This document shows, one piece after another, positions 16,888-26,688 of a stretch of 64,000 nt of DNA. The stretch spans positions 1-64,000 of the forward strand of contig JAPLQE010000016.1 of assembly GCA_026399835.1 (NCBI GenBank), read 5' to 3'. Position 1 is the first letter of the stretch. Every line of letters begins with the position of its first letter. The position numbers and the translations under genes are program-made. The notes under the pieces were generated by a model. It was given only the letters and a program-made list of their open reading frames with translations. It was not told the DNA's origin and ran no database searches. This DNA is from Burkholderiales bacterium. Lineage in GTDB: Bacteria > Pseudomonadota > Gammaproteobacteria > Burkholderiales > Burkholderiaceae_E.

Positions 16888-19007
16888 GACGGTTGTCCTT
16901 CGAGGGAGATGGAGGCGGCTTGCCGGGTGTCGCCGGCGACGGGTGACTGAGGGTGGAGCGGATGCGGCGGGTGGGCCGCCAGCTGACCGAGCGAGACGAC
17001 GTCGAAGATCAGGGCGACCTCGCCGGTGCCGAGGATCGATGAGCCGGACATGCCGCGCAGGCTGCGGAACATCCGGCCGAGCGGCTTGATGACGGTCTGG
17101 TGCTGCCCGAGCAGCGCGTCGACCCTCACGCCGTAGTGCTGGCCCGAGGCCTTGAGCACGACGATGCTGCTGCGCTCGGGCTCCGGTCCGTCGAGCCCGT
17201 ACAGCGCCCTCAGGCCGACCACCGGCAGCACCTGGCCGCGCAGCTCGACGACGCCGCATCCGCGTGTGTCGACGGCCGACTCGGTGCGCCGGTTCTCGAT
17301 GACCTCGACCACCGACTCGAGCGGGAAGATGAACTTGGACGGGCCGACGCCGATCATGAAGCCGTCGATGATCGCGAGCGTGAGCGGCAGCCGGATCTCG
17401 ATCGCGCTGCCGGCGCCGGGCTCGCTGCGGATCGTCACCGTGCCGCGCAGCGCCTCGATGTTCCGCCGCACCACGTCCATCCCGACGCCGCGCCCGCTGA
17501 GGTTGGTCACGGCCTCGGCGGTGGAGAAGCCCGGCTCGAAGATCAGCTTCAGGATCTCGTCGTCCGGCGGGGTCACGCCCTGCTCGAGCAGGCCGCGCTC
17601 CCAGGCACGCGCGAGCACGCGGTCGCGCCGCACGCCGCGGCCGTCGTCGACGATGCGGATCAGGATGCCGCCCGACTCGTGGCAGGCCGACAGCACCAGC
17701 CGGCCCTGCGGCGGCTTGCCGGCGGCCTCGCGCTCGGCGGGCGGCTCGAGGCCGTGGTCGAGCGCGTTGCGCACCAGGTGCATCAGCGGATCGGCGATGT
17801 GCTCGACCACCGACTTGTCGAGCTCGGTCTCGCCGCCGACGATCTCGAGCTGCACGTCCTTGCCGAGTTCGGCGGCGGTGTCGCGCACCACGCGCCGGAA
17901 GCGCGTGAAGGTCTCGCCGACCGGCACCATCCTGAGCTGCAGCGTGCCGTTGCGGACCTCCTCGATCAGCCGGCCGAGCTGGTGGCTCGACTCGATCAGC
18001 TCGCCCACGCCCGTCTTCTGCGCGAGCAGCGCCGTGCCCGCACCCGCGATCACCAGCTCGCCCAGCAGGTTGATGACCGCGTCGAGCCGGTCCGCCGGCA
18101 CGCGCACCGTGCGGGCGTCATCGCCGTCGCGCCCGCGCTGCTTGCGCGCGGCCGCGTCGACCACCTGCCGGGGCACGCCGGTCGCTGCCTGCAGGACCTC
18201 GCCGATCGGCACCGCCGGGTTGTCGCGGGCGAGCCGTGACTGCTCGTCCAGCGCCGCGGCGACGCGCACCACACAGTCTTCGCGGAACAGGTCGAAGGCG
18301 GCCTCGAGCTGCGCGGCGTCGAGCTCGCCGACCAGCACCAGCGACAGGTCGAGGTGGCAGTCCTCGGGGTGGAGCAGGTCGAATCCCGGCAGGCGGTCGG
18401 CGTCGATCCCGACCTCGTGCAGCGTGCCGACGGTGGCGAGGTACTCGAGGATCGCGAGGGGATCGAAGCCGTCGCGGAAGGTGTCGGTCTTGAAGTGCAG
18501 CGCGATGTGGTGGGCGGTCGTGCCGTCCTTCGTCGCGCCCGCCGGGCGCGGTGTCGAGTCGCCGGCGGGTGTCCGCTCGGCAGCGGCCGCCCCGGGCCGC
18601 ATCGCGGCCAGCGCCGCGATCAGCGCCTCGCGGTCGTCGGCGGCGGCGCCGTCGGGCAGCGGGCTGTCGTCGACCTGTGCGACCAGCCGCCGGACCTGGT
18701 CGGCACAGCGCAGCAGCACGTCGTTGACGGCGGGTGCGAGCCGCACCGTGCCCTCGCGCAGCGCATCGAGGAAGGTCTCGACGTGATGGGTGAAGGCGAC
18801 GATCTCGTCCAGCCCGAACAGGCCGGCCGAGCCCTTGATCGTGTGGGCGCAGCGAAAGAGCGCATCGAGCTGCTCGCGGTCGTCGGGGCTGGCCTCGAGC
18901 TCGAGCAGCAGCTGCTCGAGCTGGTCGAGCTGCTCGCGCGCCTCGCTGAGGAACGCGGGCAGGGCCTCGCGCAGGAAGCTCTCGTCATCGGCTTGTCGGT
19001 TGGGCAT
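16884..19007 (-). CDS. cheA: Chemotaxis histidine kinase CheA
   Basis: A 707-residue kinase. The P1 phosphotransfer domain has phospho-accepting His55 ([18 protein letters not shown]). A P2-like region (about 160-260) reads [20 protein letters not shown] and may bind CheY or CheB. P3 dimerisation, P4 kinase with N box ([20 protein letters not shown]), [31 protein letters not shown], then the P5 CheW-like domain ([32 protein letters not shown]). It phosphorylates CheY and CheB in response to receptors. Its stop overlaps the PAS receptor start by 4 bp. Confidence 0.95.
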   Translation of the reverse strand: MPNRQADDESFLREALPAFLSEAREQLDQLEQLLLELEASPDDREQLDALFRCAHTIKGSAGLFGLDEIVAFTHHVETFLDALREGTVRLAPAVNDVLLRCADQVRRLVAQVDDSPLPDGAAADDREALIAALAAMRPGAAAAERTPAGDSTPRPAGATKDGTTAHHIALHFKTDTFRDGFDPLAILEYLATVGTLHEVGIDADRLPGFDLLHPEDCHLDLSLVLVGELDAAQLEAAFDLFREDCVVRVAAALDEQSRLARDNPAVPIGEVLQAATGVPRQVVDAAARKQRGRDGDDARTVRVPADRLDAVINLLGELVIAGAGTALLAQKTGVGELIESSHQLGRLIEEVRNGTLQLRMVPVGETFTRFRRVVRDTAAELGKDVQLEIVGGETELDKSVVEHIADPLMHLVRNALDHGLEPPAEREAAGKPPQGRLVLSACHESGGILIRIVDDGRGVRRDRVLARAWERGLLEQGVTPPDDEILKLIFEPGFSTAEAVTNLSGRGVGMDVVRRNIEALRGTVTIRSEPGAGSAIEIRLPLTLAIIDGFMIGVGPSKFIFPLESVVEVIENRRTESAVDTRGCGVVELRGQVLPVVGLRALYGLDGPEPERSSIVVLKASGQHYGVRVDALLGQHQTVIKPLGRMFRSLRGMSGSSILGTGEVALIFDVVSLGQLAAHPPHPLHPQSPVAGDTRQAASISLEGQPS

Positions 19008-19017
19008 CGGAGCCCCC

Positions 19018-19338
19018 TCAGTCGGTGAGCGCGGCGGCCGGCAGGCCGAGCGCCGGGGCGGCGCCGAGGCGCCGGATCGCCCGCTCGAGCGCGGCGCTCG
19101 GCTCGCGCAGCTGCAGCCGCATGCGGCGTCGGCGCAGCTCGGCGGCGAGCACGACGAGCAGCTGCAGCGCCGCGGCGTCGACCTGGTCGACGTGGCGCGC
19201 GTCGATCACGAGCGTGTCGTTCGCGAGCAGGCCGTGCGCGTCGAGCGCCTCGGCCAGCTCGCGGCGCACCTGTGCGACGGTGTAGATGCCGAACTCCGCG
19301 GGCAGCGCGCAGTCGACCGGATCGGCGATCGGTTCCAT
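19018..19338 (-). CDS. STAS-domain protein within the chemosensory operon
   Basis: A 106-residue single-domain protein with the STAS fold pattern: a strand AEFGIYTVAQVRRELAEALD, then DTLVIDARHVDQVDAAALQL and LVVLAAELRRRRMRLQLREP. The residue of the anti-anti-sigma phosphorylation site (usually DSSG at this point) reads DAAA, so phosphorylation by a kinase of the SpoIIAB type is doubtful. CCGGAGACC lies directly upstream of ATG 19338. Its position between cheY and cheA suggests a scaffold or accessory role in the array. Function is inferred only from context. Confidence 0.82.
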   Translation of the reverse strand: MEPIADPVDCALPAEFGIYTVAQVRRELAEALDAHGLLANDTLVIDARHVDQVDAAALQLLVVLAAELRRRRMRLQLREPSAALERAIRRLGAAPALGLPAAALTD

Positions 19339-19376
19339 GGGGTCTCCGGACAGTCTCGGGCGGGTGGGCGGACGGG

Positions 19377-19745
19377 TCAGGGCAGGCAGAGCTTGGCCAC
19401 CGCGTCGAGCAGCACGGGCGGGTTGAACGGCTTGACGATCCACGCGCGCGCGCCGGCGGCGCGGCCGGCGTCCTTCTTCGCGTCGCCGCTCTCGGTGGTC
19501 AGCATGATCACCGGCGTGAAGCGGTAGTTCGGCAGCGCCTTGACCGCCTTCAGGAAGGTGAGCCCGTCCATGCGCGGCATGTTCACGTCGCTGACGATCA
19601 GGTGCACCTTGCGGCCGTCGAGCTTGGCGAGGGCGTCCTGCCCGTCGCAGCCTTCCAGCACCTCGTAGCCCGCGCGACTGAGCGCGAGGTTCACCACCTG
19701 CCGCAGCGAGGACGAGTCGTCGACGATCAGTACGGTCTTTTTCAT
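19377..19745 (-). CDS. cheY: Chemotaxis response regulator CheY
   Basis: A 122-residue single receiver domain: acidic pair DD (9-10), phospho-acceptor Asp53 (IVSDVNMPRMDG), Thr in IMLTTESGDAKK and Lys in WIVKPFNPPVL. It receives phosphate from CheA. ATG 19745 is the start since homologues begin MKKTVLIVDDS. It sits 19 bp after the upstream receptor gene and is transcribed with the whole operon. Whether it acts on flagella or another output cannot be told from sequence. Confidence 0.94.
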   Translation of the reverse strand: MKKTVLIVDDSSSLRQVVNLALSRAGYEVLEGCDGQDALAKLDGRKVHLIVSDVNMPRMDGLTFLKAVKALPNYRFTPVIMLTTESGDAKKDAGRAAGARAWIVKPFNPPVLLDAVAKLCLP

Positions 19746-19764
19746 GGGCGGCCGTTCGGGTGGG

Positions 19765-20940
19765 TCAGAAGAAGGTGACCTCGGAGACCGCCACCGGCGC
19801 CTTCGCACCGGTCGTGTCCTTCGAGTGGTTGGTCTGCTGCTCTTCGGTGGAGTAGCCGCTGGTCAGCGTGCGCTGCCAGTCGGCGTCGCTCGGCAGCCGC
19901 TGCGTTCGGGCGGCCTGCTCGACGTGCGCGGAGACGCCTTCGACGGCCTGCAGGACCTGGTCGATGATCTGGCTGACACGGTCCTGGAACTGGAACGCGA
20001 CCATCATCGCCTCCACCTCGGTGCGGATCGCCTGCGACAGCTCGCGGGTGTCCCCGGCGCGCCGGTTCAGCGACTCGACGGCCCCCTCGACGCGGCCGAT
20101 CACGGTGCGCACGCGCTGCTCGTTCTCGTCGAGCGCCACGCGGTCGTGCTCGGCCTGCGCGCTCGCGTCGTGCAGCGTGCGGTCGACCTGCTCGCCGAAG
20201 TGACGCACCTGTTCGCCGATCTGCTTGCCCATGTTCCCGGACTCGGCCGACAGCCGTCGCACCTCGCCCGCCACCACCGCGAAGCCTGCGCCCGCGGGGC
20301 CTGCGCGCGCCGCCTCGATCGCCGCGTTGATCGCCAGCAGGTTGGTCTGCCGCGCGACCGTGCCGACCATGCCGGCCAGGCCGAGCAGGCCCTTCGAGGC
20401 GCCGTCGAGCGCGCGGATCGTGCCGAGCACCCGGTCCTTCGAATGCAGCACCTCGTCGAGCGACGCGAGCAGTGCCTTGAGGTCCTCCTCGGCGTCGATC
20501 AGCACGCGGGCCCGCGCGTCGGGGCCCCCCGCGACGGCGGCGTCGGCGCCGGTCTCGATGATCCGATCGAGCTGGTGGAGGATCGACACGAAGCCGGCGA
20601 GCAGCCGGTCGGTCGCGTCCCGGGTCTGCGACTGCGCGGTCTGCAGGTGCCGGTGCCAGACGGAGAAGGCCTCGGCCAGCCGCGGCGCCGCGGCCTCGAA
20701 GGTGGCCTCGGGGCCGTGGGTGCCCGCATCGGTCGATGCGCCGCCCTCGCGGGGGCGTCGGAGGAGTGTGATGGCGAGCCAGGCGGCGGCCGACGCGATC
20801 GCGGCGCAGGCCAGCCAGGCGGCCCATCCCGCCTGCCCGGACGACAGCACCGCGGCCTGGGCGCCGAGCGCCACTCCCAGGAGGCACAGCGGCCCGTATG
20901 CGGCGCGCCGTGCCGAAGCGTGATTCTTGTTCTCGTGCAT
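19765..20940 (-). CDS. Short membrane-bound methyl-accepting chemotaxis protein
   Basis: A 391-residue receptor-like protein. Two closely spaced hydrophobic segments ([17 protein letters not shown] and [19 protein letters not shown], residues about 16-55) form a membrane hairpin with no sizeable periplasmic domain. A cytoplasmic coiled coil follows, containing the signalling tip ([20 protein letters not shown], then [18 protein letters not shown]). Residues 260-330 include [20 protein letters not shown], a block seen in receptors such as BdlA-like or CheZ-like coiled coils. It lacks HAMP and PAS domains. As first gene of the operon it may sense through the membrane or a partner. Confidence 0.85.
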   Translation of the reverse strand: MHENKNHASARRAAYGPLCLLGVALGAQAAVLSSGQAGWAAWLACAAIASAAAWLAITLLRRPREGGASTDAGTHGPEATFEAAAPRLAEAFSVWHRHLQTAQSQTRDATDRLLAGFVSILHQLDRIIETGADAAVAGGPDARARVLIDAEEDLKALLASLDEVLHSKDRVLGTIRALDGASKGLLGLAGMVGTVARQTNLLAINAAIEAARAGPAGAGFAVVAGEVRRLSAESGNMGKQIGEQVRHFGEQVDRTLHDASAQAEHDRVALDENEQRVRTVIGRVEGAVESLNRRAGDTRELSQAIRTEVEAMMVAFQFQDRVSQIIDQVLQAVEGVSAHVEQAARTQRLPSDADWQRTLTSGYSTEEQQTNHSKDTTGAKAPVAVSEVTFF

Positions 20941-21349
20941 CCCCGAGGTCCGAGTTCGACGTGACGGCCGAAGTCTCTGCCCCTGATCCCAGTGTGGACG
21001 TTCGAGAAAGGGCACGACCTCGCCGTATCTCGATCGACCGCTCGTCCCGGACGAGCGGCGCGCCGAACAGGCTTCGCGCCGCGGGACCGCTGTCGTCCTG
21101 CGGATGACGTCGTGTCGGGGTATTCCTACAGGAATCGACCTGAAAACGGTCGCTCCGGGCCGTCGCCGCTCGTCGTCCAGGTGCCCGACGAACGGACGTC
21201 CCGAGCCAGGAGCGTTCGAACAACACTGAGGAATACCCGTACATCGTCGGCGGCGGCAGACGAGCGGCGGAATTTCACGCGTGTGCGGCAACCGGGCTGC
21301 TAGCATTCGGTCACGCATCCACGCGCCGTGGTGCCGCCGGGAGAACTCG
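20941..21349. other. Divergent intergenic region upstream of the che operon
   Basis: This 409-bp region separates the che operon (minus) from the DUF3047 lipoprotein gene (plus). It contains the palindrome and long inverted repeat described at 21118-21238. A TGC-TAGCAT extended -10 candidate at 21298-21306 could start the DUF3047 transcript, about 37 nt before the gene's 21350 start, but without a good -35. No sigma-28 type chemotaxis promoter was found. Open frames here show no family resemblance. Confidence 0.5.
21118..21238. promoter_or_regulatory. Palindrome and distant inverted repeat upstream of the che operon
   Basis: GGGTATTCCT at 21118-21127 is repeated in inverted orientation (AGGAATACCC) at 21229-21238. 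The left copy is also half of a tight perfect palindrome, ATTCCT-AC-AGGAAT (21122-21135). Such paired sites about 111 bp apart are what a DNA-looping or two-site regulator would use. The regulator is not identified. Confidence 0.45.
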
Positions 21350-22129
21350 ATGAAGACCGCCGTCCTCGCCGTCCTGACCCTCGCCGCAGCCCTCGCGGGC
21401 TGCGCCGCGCCGGGGCTCGGCGAACCGCAGGCTGCCGTGTCCGCAGCTCCCCGCGCGGCGCCCCCGACCGACGTGCTGGCGCCGTTCTCGGGCATCGACC
21501 GGCTCGATCCCAAGGGGCCGTGGGCCACCTGGATCTTCCATCCGACCAAGAAGCCGACGCGGTTCCGCAGCGTGACGGTCGACGGCGTGCGGGTCGTCGA
21601 GGCGCAGTCCGAGCAGTCCATCTCCGGCCTGCAGCACCGCGTCGACGTCGATCCGGGCGAGCGTCCGATCCTCGAATGGCGCTGGCGCGTCGATCGCGTC
21701 CTCGAGACCGCGAACATGCGGGAGCGTCATGGCGACGACTCCCCGGTGCGGGTGGTGCTCGCCTTCGAGGGCGACGTGTCCTCGCTGCCGATCAAGGAGC
21801 AGATGTTCTTCGAGCGCGTGAAGCTGCTCGGGGGGCAGGACATGCCGTATGCGACGCTGATGTACGTCTGGTGCAATGCGAGCGAGGCCGAGGCGGTCAC
21901 CCCCAATGCCCACACCTCGCGCGTCCAGAAGATCGTCGTCGAGTCCGGCGCGCAGGGCGTCGGCCAGTGGCGCAGCTACCGTCGCGACATCGTCGCCGAC
22001 TACGAGCGCGCGTTCGGCCGCAAGCCCGGCCGCCTCGTCGCGGTCGGCGTGTTGAGCGATACCGACAACACCCGGCTGTCGGCACGCGGCTGGTACGGCG
22101 ACATCAGGCTGCTCTCGCGCGCCGAGTAA
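21350..22129 (+). CDS. DUF3047 domain lipoprotein
   Basis: A 259-residue exported protein with a lipoprotein signal ([18 protein letters not shown]; lipobox LAGC, Cys18). The remainder follows the DUF3047 pattern: [32 protein letters not shown], the charged [23 protein letters not shown], and [34 protein letters not shown] near the end. The molecular role of this family is unknown; it is predicted to sit in the periplasm or on the outer membrane. ATG 21350 has GGGAGAA just upstream. It converges with mgtA, with only 3 bp between the stops. Confidence 0.8.
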   Translation: MKTAVLAVLTLAAALAGCAAPGLGEPQAAVSAAPRAAPPTDVLAPFSGIDRLDPKGPWATWIFHPTKKPTRFRSVTVDGVRVVEAQSEQSISGLQHRVDVDPGERPILEWRWRVDRVLETANMRERHGDDSPVRVVLAFEGDVSSLPIKEQMFFERVKLLGGQDMPYATLMYVWCNASEAEAVTPNAHTSRVQKIVVESGAQGVGQWRSYRRDIVADYERAFGRKPGRLVAVGVLSDTDNTRLSARGWYGDIRLLSRAE

Positions 22130-22132
22130 GGC

Positions 22133-24685
22133 TCAGCGTACGTGGTAGCGGCGCTTGGCGAGCTCGGTGAACGCCGCGTAGCCCGCTACCACCGCCACCA
22201 GCGCGAGCATCAGCGGCGCCGACAGCGGCACGAAGCCGAACGCCGCGGCTGCCGCGGGCCACCACGGCATCGCGATCGAGACCGCGCCCACCGACAGCGT
22301 CGAGACGACCAGCAGCCGGCTCGGCGACGAGGTCCAGGCGGGCCGCGCGGTGCGCAGCAGCAGCAGCACGGCGAGTTCGGTCAGCACCGACACGAGGAAC
22401 CAGCCCGTCTGGAAAGTCGGAGCGTCCGCGTCGAAGCCGCGCCGCAGCAGTACGAAGGTCAGCAGATCGAAGCCCGTCGACAGGAGCCCGAAGGCGAGCA
22501 TGAAGCGGCGCACCTCGGCGACGTTCCAGCGCTGCGGGCGCGCCAGCCGGTCGTCGTCGACGCGGTCGGTCGCGATCGCCATCGACGGCAGGTCCGACAG
22601 GAAGTTGTTCAGCAGGATCTGCGTCGCCGCCAGCGGCAGGAAGGGCAGCAGGGGCGTGGCGAACGCCATGCTCAGCATGTTGCCGAAGTTCGCGCTGGTG
22701 GTGATCGAGATGTACTTCATCGTGTTGGCGAAGGTGCGCCGTCCCTCGACGACCCCGTCGCGCAGCACGCCGAGGTCGCGCTCGAGCAGCACGACGTCCG
22801 CGCTCTCGCGGGCGACGTCCACCGCCGAGTCGACCGAGATGCCGACGTCGGCGGCATGCAGGGCCGGTGCGTCGTTGATGCCGTCCCCGAGGTAGCCGAC
22901 CAGGTGGCCGGCGCGCTGCAGCGCGCGCACGATCCGCTCCTTCTGCTGCGGATCGACCTCGACGAAGAGCGCCGTGAGCGGGGCGCGGTGCAGGAGCGCC
23001 TCGTCGGACATCGTGCCGATCTCGGCGCCGGTCAGCGTCGCTTCGCCGTCGATGCCGACCTCGCGGGCGACGTGCGCTGCCACCCAGCGGTTGTCGCCGC
23101 TGATCACCTTCGTCGCGATGCCGAGCCCGGCCAGCGCCGCGATCGCCGCGCCCGCCTCGGGACGGGGCGGATCGCGAAAGAGGAGGAAGCCGGCGAGCAC
23201 GAGGTCCGTCTCGTCGTCGCGGCTCCACGCGGGCCGTGCATCGTGCTCGGCCTCGGCGATCGCGAGCACCCGCAGGCCTTCGGTGCCGCGCGCCGCGCAC
23301 CAGGCCTCGAGCCGTGCGCGGCGCTCGGCGTCCAGGGCCATTGGGGCCGCGGATGCCGCGTTCGGGCCAGCCCGCAGGTGCGTGCACAGGTCGAGCACCT
23401 GCGCGACCGCGCCCTTGGTGACCAGCCGGTGGCGTTCCGGCGCGCCCGGGTCGGCGACCACGACGGTGAGGCGGCGCCGCACGAAGTCGTACGGCATCTC
23501 CGCGACCTTGCGGCAGCCCTCGAGCGCGAGCGAGGCGGCGGCGCCCGCGGACACCAGTGCCGCGTCGAGCGGATTGTCGATGCCGGCCTCGAGCGTGGCG
23601 TTCAGCCAGGCCAGGCGCAGCACCTCGGCGCTCGGCGTGCCGCCGGGGTCGACCGCGGCCTGCAGCACGATCGTGCCCTCGGTCAGCGTGCCGGTCTTGT
23701 CCGTGCACAGCACGTCCATGCCGCCGAGGTTCTCGATCGCCTGCAGATGCCGCACGATCGTGCCGCGTGCGGCCATGGCCCGGGCGCCGTGCGCGAGGGT
23801 GACGCTGACGATCGCCGGCAGCAGCTCGGGCGAGAGTCCGACCGCGAGCGCCACGGCGAAGAGCAGCGATTCGATCGTCGGCCGACCGAGCGCCTGGCTG
23901 ACGACCACGACGAACAGCGTCATCAGCACCATCACCCGCAGCAGCAGCGTGCCGAACTCGCGCACGCCCTGCTCGAAGCCGGTGTCGGGCGGGCGTGCCG
24001 CGAGCCGGGCGGCGACCGTGCCGTAGGCGGTGTCGCGGCCGGTGGCGGCCACCAGGACGGTGGCGGAGCCGCTGCGTACCGAGGTGCCTACGAAGACCGC
24101 GCCGGTGCGGGCCGAGGGCGGCGCATCGGCCGCGGCGATGCCGGGGCGCTTGTCGACCGGGAAGGACTCGCCGGTCAGGCTGGCCTCCTCGACCAGGCAG
24201 TCGAGGGCCTCGAGCACCCGCCCGTCGGCGGGCACCCGGTCGCCGGCGGACAGCAGCACCACGTCGCCGGGCACCAGCGACTCGGTCGGCACGCGCTGCA
24301 CGCGTGCGTCGCGGCGCACGCGGGCGACCGGCGCGAGCCGCCGGCGCAGCGCGGCGACCGCACCCGCGGCGCGCTGCTCCTGCAGGAAGCCGAGCAGCGC
24401 GCTGCCGAGCACGATCGCGACGATGATCGCCGCGTCGACCCATTCGCGCAGGGCGGCGGACACCACCGCGCCAACGAGCAGGATCAGGACGAGCGGGCTC
24501 TCGAGCTGGCGGGCGAGTAGGCGGGCGGCGCCGAACGCGGGCGAGTCGTCGACGCGGTTGGCGCCGTGGGCCGCGAGCCGCGCGGCGGCATCGTCCGACG
24601 CGAGGCCCTCACGGCGCGCTGCCAGCGAAGCGAGCAGCGCGGCCTCGTCGAGGCTCCAGAACGGCGGGCCAGGGGGCGCTGCCAT
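22133..24685 (-). CDS. mgtA: MgtA/MgtB-type magnesium-translocating P-type ATPase
   Basis: An 850-residue P-type ATPase predicted to import Mg2+. Motifs in order: TGES actuator motif (ASLTGESFPVDKRPG), phosphorylation site CTDKTGTLTEG, nucleotide-domain region with FVRRRLTVVVADPG, and hinge GDGINDAPALHAADVGISVD. The membrane part has the family-specific block SANFGNMLSMAFATPLLPFL and LLNNFLSDLPSMAIATDRVD, which places it with MgtA/MgtB rather than Ca2+ or heavy-metal pumps. It is slightly shorter than enterobacterial MgtA (898 residues), mostly at the N-terminus. ATG 24685 is 25 bp after dadA. No Mg2+ riboswitch-like leader is possible in that gap. Confidence 0.88.
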   Translation of the reverse strand: MAAPPGPPFWSLDEAALLASLAARREGLASDDAAARLAAHGANRVDDSPAFGAARLLARQLESPLVLILLVGAVVSAALREWVDAAIIVAIVLGSALLGFLQEQRAAGAVAALRRRLAPVARVRRDARVQRVPTESLVPGDVVLLSAGDRVPADGRVLEALDCLVEEASLTGESFPVDKRPGIAAADAPPSARTGAVFVGTSVRSGSATVLVAATGRDTAYGTVAARLAARPPDTGFEQGVREFGTLLLRVMVLMTLFVVVVSQALGRPTIESLLFAVALAVGLSPELLPAIVSVTLAHGARAMAARGTIVRHLQAIENLGGMDVLCTDKTGTLTEGTIVLQAAVDPGGTPSAEVLRLAWLNATLEAGIDNPLDAALVSAGAAASLALEGCRKVAEMPYDFVRRRLTVVVADPGAPERHRLVTKGAVAQVLDLCTHLRAGPNAASAAPMALDAERRARLEAWCAARGTEGLRVLAIAEAEHDARPAWSRDDETDLVLAGFLLFRDPPRPEAGAAIAALAGLGIATKVISGDNRWVAAHVAREVGIDGEATLTGAEIGTMSDEALLHRAPLTALFVEVDPQQKERIVRALQRAGHLVGYLGDGINDAPALHAADVGISVDSAVDVARESADVVLLERDLGVLRDGVVEGRRTFANTMKYISITTSANFGNMLSMAFATPLLPFLPLAATQILLNNFLSDLPSMAIATDRVDDDRLARPQRWNVAEVRRFMLAFGLLSTGFDLLTFVLLRRGFDADAPTFQTGWFLVSVLTELAVLLLLRTARPAWTSSPSRLLVVSTLSVGAVSIAMPWWPAAAAAFGFVPLSAPLMLALVAVVAGYAAFTELAKRRYHVR

Positions 24686-24710
24686 GGTCGTGGTACCCGC
24701 GTGCGAGCGC

Positions 24711-26027
24711 TCAGTGGGCCGGCTGCGGCGCCCGCGGCCGTGCCGGTGCCGCACCCGAGGCGCGCGCATACCGGTCGATGCCGAGGCCCCCGGCACTGAT
24801 CTCCGGCCGACGGCGGGAGATCAGGTCGGCGATCAGCCTGCCGGAGCCGCAGGCCATCGTCCATCCGAGGGTGCCTTGACCGGTGTTCAGCCAGAGGTTG
24901 GCGATGCCGGTGGCGCCGACCACCGGCGTGCCGTCCGGGGTCATCGGGCGCAGCCCGGTCCAGAAGCTGGCCGCGCGCACGTCGCCGCCGTTCGGGAACA
25001 GGCCCGCCACGACGCGCTCGAGCGTCGCACGCCGGCGCGGGTTCAGGCGCAGGTCGAAGCCTGAGACCTCGGCCATGCCGCCCACGCGGATGCGGTCGTC
25101 GAAGCGGGTGATCGCGACCTTGTAGGTCTCGTCCATGACGGTCGAGACCGGCGCCGCGTCGGGGTCGGTGATCGGCACGGTGAGCGAGTAGCCCTTGAGC
25201 GGATACACCGGCAGGTCCAGACCGAGCGGCGACAGCAGTTCGCGCGAGTAGCTGCCCAGCGCGAGCACGTACTGGTCGGCGGCGAGCTGGCGGCGGCCTT
25301 GCGGGCCGCGCACCCAGACACCGGCGATCGTGTCGGCGCGGCGCTCGATGCGGTCGATGGTGGTGCCGTAGAGGAAGGTCACGCCGGCCGCGCGCGCGGC
25401 CTCGGCGAGACGCGTCGTGAACAGCTGGCAATCGCCGGTCTCGTCGCCGGGCAGGCGCAGCCCGCCCACGAGCGTGTCCTTGACCGCGGCGAGCGCCGGC
25501 TCGACGCGCGCCAGCGCGTCGCGGCCGAGCAGCTCGAAGGGCACGCCCTGCTCGCGCAGCACCCGCACGTCCTTGTCGACCGCGGCCATCTGCGCGTCGG
25601 TGCGGAACACCTGCAGCGTGCCGAGCTGGCGGCCCTCGTAGGCCAGGCCGAGCTCGCCGCGCAGCGCCTTGAGGCAGTCGCGGCTGTACTCGGACAGGCG
25701 CAGCATCCGCTCCTTGTTCACCGCATAGCGGTCCTCGGTGCAGTTCGCCAGCATCTCGGCCAGCCAGCGCAGCTGGAACAGCGTGCCGTCCGGACGGATC
25801 GACAGCGGTGCGTCCTTCTGGAACAGCCACTTGATCGCCTTGAGCGGAATGCCGGGCGCCGCCCAGGGCGTCGAGTAGCCGGGCGAGACCTGGCCGGCGT
25901 TCGCGAAGCTGGTCTCCAGCGCCGCGCCGGGCTGGCGGTCGACGACCGTCACCTCGTGGCCCTGACGGGCCAGGTACCAGGCGCTGGTCACGCCGATCAC
26001 GCCACTGCCGAGAACGAGAACGCGCAT
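24711..26027 (-). CDS. dadA: D-amino acid dehydrogenase small subunit DadA
   Basis: A 438-residue FAD enzyme that oxidises D-amino acids (best known for D-alanine) to 2-oxo acids and passes electrons to the respiratory chain. It starts with the Rossmann motif [20 protein letters not shown] and Glu/Asp-ending strand VTVVDRQPG, then [17 protein letters not shown], and ends with the FAD/substrate block [16 protein letters not shown] and [16 protein letters not shown]. Length is close to E. coli DadA. GGAG lies just upstream of ATG 26027. It is divergent from the Lrp-type gene at 26146, its probable regulator. Confidence 0.9.
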   Translation of the reverse strand: MRVLVLGSGVIGVTSAWYLARQGHEVTVVDRQPGAALETSFANAGQVSPGYSTPWAAPGIPLKAIKWLFQKDAPLSIRPDGTLFQLRWLAEMLANCTEDRYAVNKERMLRLSEYSRDCLKALRGELGLAYEGRQLGTLQVFRTDAQMAAVDKDVRVLREQGVPFELLGRDALARVEPALAAVKDTLVGGLRLPGDETGDCQLFTTRLAEAARAAGVTFLYGTTIDRIERRADTIAGVWVRGPQGRRQLAADQYVLALGSYSRELLSPLGLDLPVYPLKGYSLTVPITDPDAAPVSTVMDETYKVAITRFDDRIRVGGMAEVSGFDLRLNPRRRATLERVVAGLFPNGGDVRAASFWTGLRPMTPDGTPVVGATGIANLWLNTGQGTLGWTMACGSGRLIADLISRRRPEISAGGLGIDRYARASGAAPARPRAPQPAH

Positions 26028-26145
26028 GGGAGTCTCCAAAGCGATATCCTCCAATCTACGGTTGTTAAGACAGTGCATGTAACCAAAGTATCTGCATAAA
26101 ATAGTGGATAACGCTGCCTTGATCGATCTGAACAGGAGAAATCGT
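26028..26145. promoter_or_regulatory. Divergent dadA / lrp-type promoter region
   Basis: This 118-bp region is much richer in A+T than its surroundings. For dadA (minus strand), TTACAT, an 18-bp spacer and TAGATT form a plausible promoter. For the regulator (plus strand), TTGTTA at about 26063 lies upstream of AT-rich sequence. Lrp-family proteins usually bind such AT-rich regions, often activating the divergent gene in response to an amino acid. Confidence 0.5.
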
Positions 26146-26637
26146 TTGAAGTCCAGGGCCGAGAGTGCGCCGCGCCCGATCGACCGCATCGACCGCAGGA
26201 TCCTGCGCACCCTGCAGGACGACGGGCGCATCTCGATCACCGACCTCGCCGAGCGAATCGGACTGTCGGCCACGCCGTGCAGCGAGCGGGTCAAGCGGCT
26301 CGAGCGCGACGGGTTCATCACCGGCTACCACGCACGGCTCTCGCCGCAGGCGCTCGGCCAGTCGCTGCTGGTGTTCGTCGAGATCCGGCTGTCGGCGAAG
26401 TCCGGGCAGATCTTCGAGGAGTTCAGGCGCGAGGTGCTCAAGCTGCCCAACGTGCTCGAGTGCCACCTGGTGTCGGGCGACTTCGACTACCTGATCAAGG
26501 CGCGGATCCCCGAGATGAACGCCTACCGGAGGCTGCTCGGCGACATGCTGCTCAGGTTGCCGGGGGCGCGCGAGAGCAAGAGCTACGTGGTGATGGAGGA
26601 GATCAAGGAGAGCCTGGCGCTGACCGTCGAGGACTGA
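26146..26637 (+). CDS. Lrp/AsnC-family transcriptional regulator (probable dadA regulator)
   Basis: A 163-residue protein with an N-terminal winged helix ([40 protein letters not shown]) and a C-terminal RAM/AsnC ligand domain ([34 protein letters not shown]). The start is decided by the ribosome-binding site. TTG 26146 has AGGAGA 6 nt upstream (26134-26139) and gives a normal family length. The frame continues up to GTG 26104 but without a site there. It is divergent from dadA and most likely senses an amino acid to control it. Confidence 0.88.
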   Translation: MKSRAESAPRPIDRIDRRILRTLQDDGRISITDLAERIGLSATPCSERVKRLERDGFITGYHARLSPQALGQSLLVFVEIRLSAKSGQIFEEFRREVLKLPNVLECHLVSGDFDYLIKARIPEMNAYRRLLGDMLLRLPGARESKSYVVMEEIKESLALTVED

Positions 26638-26688
26638 GCCCGGCGTGGCCTCGATGTACCGCGCACCGCCCCTCGGATGGCCCGGGTC

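Noticed and set aside
24686-24710. A Mg2+-sensing leader for mgtA
   Set aside because: Only 25 bp separate dadA and mgtA, too short for a riboswitch or leader peptide.
26104-26145. The upstream GTG as start of the Lrp-type gene
   Set aside because: It adds 14 codons that do not resemble the family and lacks a ribosome-binding site, whereas TTG 26146 has AGGAGA at ideal spacing.
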